A DNA stretch of 64,000 nucleotides from Plotosus lineatus. Taxonomy: Eukaryota; Chordata; Actinopteri; Siluriformes; Plotosidae. The position numbers and the translations under genes were made by a program. This document shows positions 55,403-64,000 of this stretch, piece by piece. Each line of letters begins with the position of its first letter. Positions within the stretch are counted from its first letter, which is position 1. The notes under the pieces were generated by a model. The model was not told where the DNA came from, searched no databases, and saw only the letters and a list, made by a program, of their open reading frames with translations. The stretch covers positions 24,358,249-24,422,248 of the forward strand of contig CM045735.1 in the NCBI GenBank assembly GCA_024760905.1, in the 5' to 3' direction.

Positions 55403-55499
55403 TTTCTAATGGGAAAAGCGGACTAGGAATCTGAACAAATCGGAATCCGAGCAGTCGTCTGGAATGGATTAAGTTCGAGTACTGAGGCTCCACTGTATA

Positions 55500-56480
55500 T
55501 GTAAACACTTTCTTCACCTTTCACTTCGGCAACACCTGTACTGGTTGCGGATCCAATAGGCATAGTCATGGTAACGCTAACGTTAGTGCTTGTGGCAGTT
55601 GTTCCGACTGCATTTCCTTTGCAATAGTCCATTATCAGAGTACCCTCATGCTCCTTGGTTCTTAACAGTTTTTGCATGTTTTTTGAGTGGGTGACATTTG
55701 ATTTTATGTGCAACTTTAATGCATCTCACCCAGAGCACCAACAGCGATGTTTTTTTTCCACATGCCTTGCAAAAAGCATGATGCAGGCTTTTGCTGACAT
55801 CTATCCAATCACTGTAGTCTTTGTTCTCCTGCCATTCTGCTTTAAATTTACACTGACTGCCTGACATTGTGGCTTTTGGTACAATACACTCTTCTAAGAT
55901 TTTTAATAAATATTTATTCACTTGTGACAAGCGCAAAGGTCGCCTGGGATGCCATTACCAAACTCAAAAAATAGGATCTGTATGTCGTTAAACAGACTTA
56001 GAAGCTTCTATAATTTTGTGAAATTAAACCATTTATTATGGACTAAATTTTAATATATTGTAGTATTAATGTTTGGCGCTCTGTGCGAGTTTCATAAAAC
56101 AAAAATAATTATACTTGTAAAGGGCGATGCCATGTCGTAATATTAACTACCGTATACTCGTACACAATGTTCGTCAACATAGAAAGAATATGCAACAACA
56201 ACAACAACAACAGCGGGACTTCTGGGAAGATGTGTTAGCAGATGATGCCTGAAAATCATCGCTTTTCTGTGACCTTATTGTAGAAAAGATACAAAAATCA
56301 AAGGTTTCTAATAAATGTTATACATTTATTGCACAGATAAACCCAAAGCTAAAAAATCAAGTACTATTCAAGGATGGAGTAAGAAAAAGGGGTGGCATGG
56401 CAATTCCAAGGCCTTGAAAAGAATTACATTTTTCCAGCTACTTTTCTAGCATTGAAGCACCCGTACAAACCATGTTTAAA
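55500..56480 (-). pseudogene. hAT-like element with BED-type zinc-finger frame
   Basis: Minus-strand frame about 55936-55646: MSGSQCKFKAEWQENKDYSD, WIDVSKSLHHAFCKACGKKT, then a frameshift, and HIKSNVTHSKNMQKL. Trp, the CKAC pair and a HxxxxxH-type end give the order of a BED-like finger at the start of hAT-family proteins; the finger is split by the frameshift in the T-run near 55750. 56095-56475 repeats 1-62 and 2173-2500 without the insertion. Confidence 0.6.
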
Positions 56481-57715
56481 TTAAACACATGTATCAGCGG
56501 CCACTAAAGATTAATTCACTTACTGAAAACTTACACAAATAATAGTAAGCAATAATTAAAATTGGAATTGTTTCTTGTCCTCTTGGCCAATCAGATCATA
56601 AACAGCAGTGCGTGTAAGCTCATTATAATAAGTAAATAGCTAAGATGGTGACTCCCAGCAAGGGGAAGAAGAAACATTGAGGGATTTAAAAAAGCAAGGT
56701 ATCTGTGGAATACATGAACATGTAATCAAATCCATGGATGGATACTGTAAAATGGAGAATATGGATATATGTTATTCTCACCTCAAACAAAACTACATTG
56801 AAAGGGCTGAAAATCTCAAATGCAAAGGAGAAATGGCAGGTTCACTGCTGTGATGAAACCACAGTAGACACATAACAGTCAGTAACTGTGGCAGCAAGGC
56901 ACCACCAGTACTCATGAATAAGTTCCAGGTTGTAAAAAACACTCTTCTCATTATCAGAACAGCAAGTGTTGTCCAATGAATGTCCGTCTATTTCAAAATG
57001 ATGTCCACATACATGTTGTATTTAACTGTCCACTTACATGTTGTATTTAACTGTTTAAAGGGTACCTGGCTTGAATATGTATTCCTAGTTATTTAAAACA
57101 AATCACCTATGACATCAGTGGCTCCTTCAGCAATGTCAGTCCTTGCTTCTTTTCAAGTAAATGCGAGGGCTGCCACTCGACTCTTACTACTATGCATGTC
57201 CAGTGGCATGTGCCCTTCTTCATTGGTTGTTCCAGCCCTGGTAGTAACATGAATTCATTGCTTTGCCCTATTGGCTGGGCTGCATGCAGTCGAAGATAAC
57301 ACATTATCAACCAGTGCACAGCTGTGTCGCCAGGATAATGGCAGAGTGCAAACCATACAGCTGAACAAACAAAAAATGCAGAAATCACTGAAAATATAAT
57401 ATAACATCGGCATAGGCCAATCTCTGAAAATGTTTCCTTTCAAATGCAATTCAGTAGTCTGCAAAGATCACTTTAACCCAACCTGCTATCAGTTTGACCT
57501 ATAGACAGAACTAATTGGCACAAAGCCCAAGCTTTTACATCTAAAACCGGACTGTTCCTTCAAATTACTTCATAAAAATCAAAGCACGATAATGGAGCAG
57601 CTCCTCACCAAAAGGAACCCGACTGAACAAATTCACGTCACCGTCAGTAAAAAATGGTTGCTTCACATTGCTTCAGACTCTTCTAGTAATCCACAGAATA
57701 AAATTGACCAGTAGA
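56481..57715 (-). other. pcyox1l intron, mostly unique
   Basis: No repeat or exon that I can support; the short frames at 57107-57464 show no known motif. Confidence 0.45.
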
Positions 57716-59392
57716 GTGCTTTTTAGGGTCTGTTCTAGAACTTAAAAGAGTGTCAAACAGAGTGATGAGTCTCAACTTAGAAATTGAAGGTGTGATGTTC
57801 AAAGTCGTTCTTGCTTATGCCCCACAGGCAGGATGCAAGCTAGAAGAGAAGGAGAGATTCTGAAGTGAGTTAGATGAAGTGATGCAGAGTACCCCCAGAA
57901 GTGAAAGAGTGGTCATTGGTGCAGACTTCAGTGGACATGTTGGTGCAGGCAACAGAGGGGACGAGGAAGTGATGGGCAGGTTTGGTATCCAGGACAGGAA
58001 GACAGAAGGACAGATGTTGATCGATTTTGCAAAAAAGGATGGAAAAGGCTGTGGTGAATACTTTCTTCTAGAAGAGACAGGAGCATAGAGTGACATAAAA
58101 GCGGTGGTAGGAGCACACGGCTAGACTACATCTTGTGTAGGTGATGTAATTTGAAGGAAGTCAGTGACTGAAAAGTAGTACTGGGTGAGAGTGTTGCCAA
58201 ACAGCATGGTATGGTGGTGTGGCAGGATGTTGCTGATGGTAAGGAAGGTGAAAAAGGCAAAGGCAGAGCAGACGACAAAGTGGTGGAAGCTGAAAAAGTA
58301 ACAGTGTTGTGTTGTCTTCAAGGAGGAGTTGAAACAGGCTTTGGGTGGTCAGGAAGTGCTTACAGACTGGACAACTACAGCGAATGTGATCAGGGAGACA
58401 GCTAGGAGAGTACTTGGTGTGTCCTCTGGAAGGAAAGTAGATAAGGAGACTTGGTGGTGGAATGAGGAAGTGCAGGAGTGCGTACAAAGGAAGAGGTTAC
58501 CTAAGAAGAAGTGGGACATTGAGAGGACTGAAGAAAGTAAACAAGAGTACAGGAGACACAGCGTAAGGTGAAAGTAGCAGTGTCAAAGGCCAAACAGAAG
58601 GTGTATGATGACTTGTATGATAGGTTGGACAGTAAGGAGGGAGAAAATGATTTATATAGGTTGGCACAGCAGAGAAATAGAGATGGGAAAGACGTGCAGC
58701 AAGTTAGAGTGAATAAGGACAGAGAGGGAAATGTATTGAACGAGAAGGACCCAAGAGGAACGGTGAGGTTAAAGGGAGCAGAGATAAAGAAGGTGGAGAA
58801 TTTTAAGCACTTAGGCTCAACAATCCAGAGCAATGGAGAGTGTGGAAAAGAGGTGAAGAAGCGTGCGCAGGCAGGTTGGAATGGTTGGAGGAAAGTGTCC
58901 GGTGTGATGTGTGATAGGAGAGTATCGGCAAGAATGAAAGGAAAAGTGTACAAGACGGTGTTGAGGCCAGCGATGTTGTATGGTTTAGAAACGGTGGCCC
59001 TGGGGAGAAGACAGGAGGCCGAGATGGGGGTAGCAGAGATGAAAATGTTGAGGTTCTCTTTGGGGGTAACGAGGATGGATAGGATCAGGAATGAGTTAAT
59101 CAGAGGGACAGCACATGTAAGATGTTTTGAAGACAAAGTTAGAGAGGCTAGATTGAGATGGTTTGGACATGTACAGAGGAGTGATAGTGAGTATATTGGT
59201 AGTATGCCGAGGTTGGAATTACCAAGCAGAAGGCCTAGAGGAAGACCAAAGAGAAGATTTATGGATGTGGTGAAGGAAGACATGAAGATAGTTGGAGTAA
59301 GAGTAGAAGATGCAGAGGATCGGGTGAGATGGAGGAAGTTGTTTGCTGTGGCAACCCCTGAAGGGAACAGCCGAAAGGAAAAGAAGAAATGC
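57716..59392 (+). mobile_element. RTE-type LINE with the RT domain deleted
   Basis: Begins in the endonuclease domain (MSLNLEIEGVMFKVVLAYAP, ERVVIGADFSGHVGAGNRGD, MGRFGIQDRKTEGQMLIDFA). It continues through the linker, then jumps at about 58740 from DREGNVL to NEKDPRGTVRLKGAEIKKVE and runs on to the 3' end (CTGTGGCAACCCCTGAAGGG, AGCCGAAAGGAAAAGAAG). About 1.1 kb of RT-coding sequence present in the 41-43 kb copy is absent. Confidence 0.88.
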
Positions 59393-59461
59393 TTATTATG
59401 GTCATTTATGTTAAAATATTTCTATTACTCTAGCAGGCACTACTGTTGTAGTGTAGATTGA
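58568..59461 (+). CDS. Open frame across the LINE deletion, 297 codons
   Basis: Linker residues (SKAKQKVYDDLYDRLDSKEG) are joined in frame to the C-terminal part (VENFKHLGSTIQSNGECGKE, GKVYKTVLRPAMLYGLETVA, GHVQRSDSEYIGSMPRLELP, KRRFMDVVKEDMKIVGVRVE). It lacks every RT catalytic block. The frame runs about 25 codons past the LINE end. It is open, but I see no sign of selection or of a promoter, so it may simply be recent. Confidence 0.5.
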   Translation: MKVAVSKAKQKVYDDLYDRLDSKEGENDLYRLAQQRNRDGKDVQQVRVNKDREGNVLNEKDPRGTVRLKGAEIKKVENFKHLGSTIQSNGECGKEVKKRAQAGWNGWRKVSGVMCDRRVSARMKGKVYKTVLRPAMLYGLETVALGRRQEAEMGVAEMKMLRFSLGVTRMDRIRNELIRGTAHVRCFEDKVREARLRWFGHVQRSDSEYIGSMPRLELPSRRPRGRPKRRFMDVVKEDMKIVGVRVEDAEDRVRWRKLFAVATPEGNSRKEKKKCLLWSFMLKYFYYSSRHYCCSVD

Positions 59462-59874
59462 AATCGCAAAAAAAAAGTAAAGTTTGGCAGAGCCTGGCCA
59501 GTGTGCTCTGACTTACTACAGATTTACTGATGCAGAAAAAAGTAATGTGATCTACATTATTGTCTCTCATGTTGATTGTCACAGGGAAATGCTCATCAGA
59601 TTTTATATACCGTACACAATCATGCATGATACCCTTATTCATACTCATTATTATTCTTTACTCATACATAGCAGCCAGTTATGTTTCACTGAGAAAGCAA
59701 AAGAATATTGAATGCAATCAAAAACTTAATAGTGCAGTCCTTCTCTGTAAATCACAGTACAATGTTCTTACTACCAAAAACCAATACACACCCTGATTTC
59801 ACTGATTTCCCCTTTATATAGTACATGTGATGTAGGTTACCAAGGCTAATTCGAAAAACGAAGAATATACCTAC
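59393..59874 (-). other. pcyox1l: pcyox1l intron next to the exon
   Basis: AT-rich intron sequence; no repeat recognised. Confidence 0.5.
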
Positions 59875-60086
59875 CAACAAATGCTGGCATACTGACATTC
59901 TGGCCATAGTTGGTCCACATGATAGGAGCCACGACTTCATCAATGAACCGCTGAGACACACCCAACTCCAAGAGAGACTCGGACAGAGAGCGGCGGGTCA
60001 TGTTAAGAAATCCTGAACCACCCAGCGAATTTAGCAACTCCTCCACAGTACTGAATGCATAGCCATGAGCCTGATATTTATAAATT
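59875..60086 (-). CDS. pcyox1l: pcyox1l internal exon (third from the end)
   Basis: 212-bp exon, acceptor CCCTAAG, donor GTAGGTAT, leaving in phase 1 as the next exon requires. It encodes IYKYQAHGYAFSTVEELLNS, LGGSGFLNMTRRSLSESLLE, LGVSQRFIDEVVAPIMWTNY, GQNVSMPAFVG. The NYGQ...MPAFVG block is a hallmark of the prenylcysteine oxidase family. The FAD-binding N-terminus is encoded further right, outside the window. Confidence 0.95.
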
Positions 60087-60385
60087 CTTAGGGAAAAATA
60101 AACACATGATTAGTACAGACATAAAAGTCAATTCTTAAGAAAACAAACACATTTTGGTACATTTTGAATCAGGAGCAAGCCATAAACAAACAAACAAACA
60201 AACAAAAAGCCCCTGAAATATACATAATGTGAAATTAACCGAATTGTTTAGTGAAGATATATCACCACATATCTCATATGGTTGAAAAACTGCTTTTGTT
60301 ATCGTTTTATTTATTTATTTACACAGCACCCACACAAACAACCTTCCATGTCAGTGCACAAGGCACATCCCATATTTATAAATAC
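60087..60385 (-). other. pcyox1l: pcyox1l intron
   Basis: AT-rich, with a CAAA repeat at 60185-60205. No exon seen; the next upstream exon lies beyond 64000. Confidence 0.6.
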
Positions 60386-61227
60386 AGACACTCCCCGATT
60401 TACGTTTTTAATTGGTTCCGGACAGCCGAACGCAAGTTGAAAGTAAACGTAAGTTGTTACAGTGACGTATGACGTGTACTATACATCCATAAGTACCATT
60501 ACCGTATCTCATAAAACACCCCTAAATCAAATATTATAAACATAACATTGTAAAATAATATAAAATCTATCAAATATCAACATTAATTTCAAATAAATTA
60601 TATTCAAGCAAAATAATTTCAAATTGATCAATTTTAATCAAATTCACTCATCAAATACAATATCAAATATAACCTTTAACATTCTCTAGATGCGATCTTG
60701 CTGCTTGTAAATGGTTCCGATCATCGACGGATGGTCACTATACATGAAGCTGAGCCGAGTGACATCACATGAAGCTGAGCCGAGTCACTTTACATGAAGC
60801 TTAAAACAGCCAATCATCGCTTACAATATGTGAGGCGCTCAACACCGAAAGCAGTTTACTTGCTGTGCTTGAGACAAAGTGCGGGTTATACGGACTTCCG
60901 GGCTTTCAAGTGAGCAAGGGCGCCGTTGAACTCGTTTAGTACTCAGCCTGCACTAATATGAATCACCAGCAGAGCGGAGAGTTCTCTTTCTTTTCTGGAT
61001 TTGGGTTTTCATTCCTTTGCAACTCTCTTTGCTCAACTGTGTATGCATGGTAGATTGTGCCGATCCGAGCAGATGGTTAATTCATCTCTGTGTGTGACAC
61101 TTGCACCCATGCTAGTAGGCTTACGCTTCTAACCAACCATATTTGCTTTGGGTTACAAAAGTCTGCAAAACAGTGTAAACACAAAGATCACAGAGACGAC
61201 GTCTTAACACAAGGGTAACATGCTATA
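60386..61227. mobile_element. Element with CCCGATTTACGTTTTTA termini, copy 2, right end lost
   Basis: Parallel to 54362-55240 (ACAGACACTCCCCGATTTAC, CATAAAACACCCCTAAATCA, TTCTCTTTCTTTTCTGGATT, AGATCACAGAGACGACGTC). It breaks off at the (TA)n run and LINE tail at 61228. Confidence 0.68.
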
Positions 61228-61230
61228 TAA

Positions 61231-61280
<50 letters not shown>
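61228..61280. repeat. (TA)n microsatellite
   Basis: About 53 bases of TA directly next to the 3' end of an inverted LINE tail; other LINE copies here also end AAGAAGATA. Confidence 0.95.
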
Positions 61281-61283
<3 letters not shown>

Positions 61284-61602
61284 TCTTCTTTACTTTCGCT
61301 GCTCCTTCAGGGGTCGCCACAGCAAATCATCCGCCTCCATCTCACCCTGTCCTCTGCATCTTCTTTTCTGACTCCAACGACCTTCATGTCTTCCTTCACC
61401 ACATCCATAAATCTCTTCTTTGGTCTTCCTCGAGGCCTTCTGCCTGGTAGTTCCAACCTCAGCATCCTACTACCAATATACTCACATTCCCTCTTCTGTA
61501 CATGTCCAAACCATCTCAGTCTAGCTTCTTTGACTTTGTCTCCAAAACATCTTACATGGGCTGTCCCTCTGATATACTAATTTCTGATCCTATCCATACA
61601 CA
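61281..61602 (-). pseudogene. RTE-type LINE 3' end, 5'-truncated
   Basis: On the minus strand it holds the last about 100 codons of the ORF2 protein (GTAHVRCFGDKV-, GHVQKREC-, RRFMDVVKED-type blocks) and the GATGATTTGCTGTGGCGACC tail. Confidence 0.8.
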
Positions 61603-61604
61603 AT

Positions 61605-61956
61605 TTTAATATTAAAATGCTGTTTCAGTGAATAAAATAAAGGTTATAAAGACAATATGCATGTAAACAATGCAGGCGAGTTGCTAAGGAAGATCTGAAA
61701 TGAGCACACTGATTGGTCAGCTCGGGCTTGCATATGCGCAGTGCCAGTCACACGTCAACCTCTGGTTTACTTCCTGACTCCAGTATACCGCATGCGGAAC
61801 TTATCTCCGACTTTCTCTTCAATAACAGTGACCAAGTTTATTTATAAAATTCTGAATACGCATAATTTCTGGAAAAGGAGAGTGAAATGTCATCTGTGAT
61901 GTCTAGCAGCATGAGTATAGATGTTAAGTTCGACGCTAGAATTCGGCTCTGAAGAT

Positions 61957-61993
<37 letters not shown>

Positions 61994-62875
61994 TACACAC
62001 ACACAAACACACAGTGTGCAAACGATTAAATGAGCAGCATCCATATGAACTCATGCAATTTGAATGGAAGAAATGAAGTGAGTGGGACAAATGAGTGCAA
62101 ATGGTGCGATAGATGCACAAATGAGCAGTCACCCACTGCTTACAGTCTGTCTCTGTGTGTGTGTGTGTGTGTGTGTGTCCTCAGGTCTGCAAGAATATTA
62201 AGAAAAAGACATGATTCTATTGCAATTCAGTCAAAGAAAATCCCATATGCTCAGCATTATGTACTTTAGAAACTTAATATGAGTATTGTATGAGTATTGG
62301 TATTTTTCTCTGCATGCAAAATTCGATTATGGAATTTTTTTTGATCAGTTGATGGGTGTGTAATCTTGTCTGTACTGGACATGCTGAATCATGGGTTGTT
62401 TAGTTTTGTACGAAAATTGATCAAGACCTGAAAAATACTGAAATGTTTCATTCCTTTTACATATAAACCAACTGATGATGACTATGCCAGCTGTGTTGAA
62501 GATTTTGATTTTGACGTTGATGAAGAAGAGGCATCTGTTAATAAAAGTATGATGACTGGTGTTTGTGAAGATGGTATGTGTAATGCTGAGGGCAGAGTTG
62601 ATGAAGCTTCCTTGTATAAAGAGATCAAAGAGTTTTGTTATCTGGTTATCTTATATATAGTTTTCTTAATTTCAGTGTGATTGTTTGAACCTGACAGTGT
62701 TTTTTTTTTCAATCAGTATCATTTGAAGGCATTTGAACCTTTATATAATGGTCAAAAAGATGCATACTGATCTTATTGGAATAAACAGAAATGAAAAAAA
62801 AAATAGTCGTTTTTTTGTTAATTTTGGGGGTTACCACAGTGATTGATGGGTTTAAAAAGGACCTATCAGATTACA
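61605..62875 (+). repeat. Family D repeat, copy 2
   Basis: Parallel to 47050-48060, with start region MSSVMSSSMSIDVKFDARI, then a (TC)n/(AC)n run (61958-62015), and later DYASCVEDFDFDVDEEEASV and GRVDEASLYKEIKEFCYL. The two copies differ by indels and by the inserted microsatellites at 61960 and 62150. Confidence 0.5.
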
Positions 62876-62929
62876 ATGAGGATGATGCTGAATACGGGAA
62901 CATCCATCACTGACGTTGACCAGGATATG

Positions 62930-63322
62930 GGATGCAGTCGACGCAGCTCCCTCCCATTGGCTATCTCCCAACATCCCGCCCCACTGGCCTCGCATTGGCT
63001 AGGAGGGATGACGCAGCTCCCTTGAGCAGCAGCTTGTTTCATGAGTTTTTCGAGTGTGCTCATTGCAACTTTATTTTTGCCTCAGGCTTTTAACCTTTCA
63101 TAAACATTTGTAGGATTATAAATCTGCTAAGAAGACATGGTCAACTCGAAGTAAGTATCTTAAAGGGTATGCTTTTATAATTTTCAAGAGTAGAATTGGG
63201 GGCCTTGGAACAAATCATGTGTTTTACGTGTAAAATGCAGTTCTACTTACGAAAAATCCAGGTTACGAAACCACCTCTGGAACGGATTAATTTCGTAAGG
63301 CGAAGTACCACTGTGTGTGTAT
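62930..63322. mobile_element. Family C MITE-like element, copy 4 (short)
   Basis: CCAAT/CTCCCATTGGCTATCTCCC block, then TTTCATGAGTTTTTCGAGTG, and right end GGTTACGAAACCACCTCTGG, AACGGATTAATTTCGTAAGG, CGAAGTACCACTGTG. It follows the right half of copy 1 (12060-12620) closely. Confidence 0.65.
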
Positions 63323-63889
63323 TATATATATATATATATATATATACATACACTTTTTTGTTTGCTTGTTTTTTTGTGTGGATGCCCATTACTATTTCCC
63401 CTAATGTGCATTCTTATTATTAGTTTGGAAGCGAGTTTTGTTTTGTTATAAAATGCACAGATATTAAGTATTTATTAAATAACAAAGCCTAACAGAATTA
63501 GAAGTGTTAGTTTATAAAGCATGAGAACACAGAGATAGAGACAATAATTAACTCAACATGTCACTTAAACAACTGACAGTGTATGGCATACAGTACAAAA
63601 ATAGAATCTGTCATATTTTGGAGTTGATGTTGACTGAACATGGATTTGTTTGTGTATTTTAATTCCAGGATCTTTCATCTATTCTACCACATTTTAATCA
63701 GATGATCATTTTATGTTTCTTTTTGTCTATGAATTTCAAAATAGTTAACTATTTTAGCTTTAGCAACTTTTTCAGCTATGACATAACTCCTTGCACTGTT
63801 TACATCTGTTTACCTTTCACCTTTTTAGTTCATGTTCAAAGTTATGAGAAAACCTTAAAAATCTAGAAAGGTTTCAAAGGTGTGTTCTT
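63323..63889 (-). other. pcyox1l intron, nothing distinct
   Basis: (TA)n at 63326-63346, then AT-rich sequence without recognisable repeat or exon. Confidence 0.5.
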
Positions 63890-64000
63890 TCAAGTTCACA
63901 TGGAAACCAGAGTACCTGAAGGAAACTTATGCAAGCACGGGAGAACATGCAAACTCTACACAGAAATGCCCTAAGCCCGGGAATCAAACCAAGGTCCTTC
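63890..64000 (-). mobile_element. S3 SINE fragment, cut by the window edge
   Basis: GGGAGAACATGCAAACTCTACACAG and GAATCAAACCAAGGTCCTTC are the reverse of the S3 body and B box region; the head lies outside the window. Confidence 0.75.

Larger units (their letters stand above)
52728..55495. mobile_element. Large element with TACAGTGGAGCCTCGGAATC termini
   Basis: The left end ACAGTGGAGCCTCGGAATCC mirrors the right end TACTGAGGCTCCACTGTA. The ends continue inward with GAACAAATCGAAATTC and GAACAAATCGGAATCC. The 2.77-kb body holds a fold-back (53615-54228) and a second element (54362-55402). No long open frame with a known domain is present. The outer ends resemble MITE-type termini. Confidence 0.65.

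Overview
The window is nuclear DNA from a ray-finned fish. The evidence is spliced vertebrate genes with GT-AG introns, many Tc1-like transposons, L2-type and RTE-type LINEs, several tRNA-derived SINE families and long microsatellites. A short SINE at 18.3 kb and a Tc1-rich background suggest an otophysan fish, perhaps a catfish; that is an impression, not a measurement.

Three host genes can be read, all on the minus strand. (1) crebrf (CREB3 regulatory factor): five coding exons between 16174 and 2959. The start-codon exon carries only three codons, the main acidic exon is at 14153-15371, and the exon leading into the bZIP is at 2959-3148. The leucine-zipper end lies left of the window. A likely untranslated first exon and promoter sit at 26.07-26.29 kb. 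(2) A decayed atp6v0e1 (V-ATPase subunit e) at 28185-31413. All three exons are recognisable, but there are five independent lesions, and a housekeeping-type promoter is still present at 31.5-31.65 kb. Gene order and orientation (atp6v0e1 upstream of crebrf) are as in human. (3) pcyox1l (prenylcysteine oxidase 1-like): its last three exons lie at 59875-60086, 46289-46429 and 38967-39628; the 5' exons lie right of the window.

Almost everything else is mobile DNA, much of it nested. 1-2.5 kb: a hAT-like repeat split by a TA-target DNA element, itself split by a Tc1 copy. 4.3-5.4 kb: a clean copy of that DNA element. 5.9-7.3 kb: an L2 LINE remnant. 7.5-10.1 kb: a Tc1 remnant and a large inverted repeat with a SINE in one arm. 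11.6-13.2 kb: a MITE-like element with a 92-bp CCAAT array and a Z-DNA-prone tract, followed by a full SINE with an 18-bp target duplication. 19-27 kb: crebrf intron and upstream region with SINEs and a MITE. 32-38 kb: an internally deleted Tc1, a second intact-core Tc1, LINE tails and SINEs. 41-43 kb: an RTE-type LINE with an RT domain. 43.6-48 kb: THAP/SAP-type transposon gene pieces. 48-63 kb: further LINE tails, several large nested inverted-repeat elements, and an RT-deleted LINE that keeps a 297-codon reading frame.

The most interesting pattern is in the SINEs. One tRNA-derived head and body occurs with two different 3' tails. One tail matches the 3' end of the RTE-type LINE copies in this same window; the other is L2-type. 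This looks like a SINE that has switched its retrotransposition partner. All family names are recognised from memory and from visible motifs; no database search was run.
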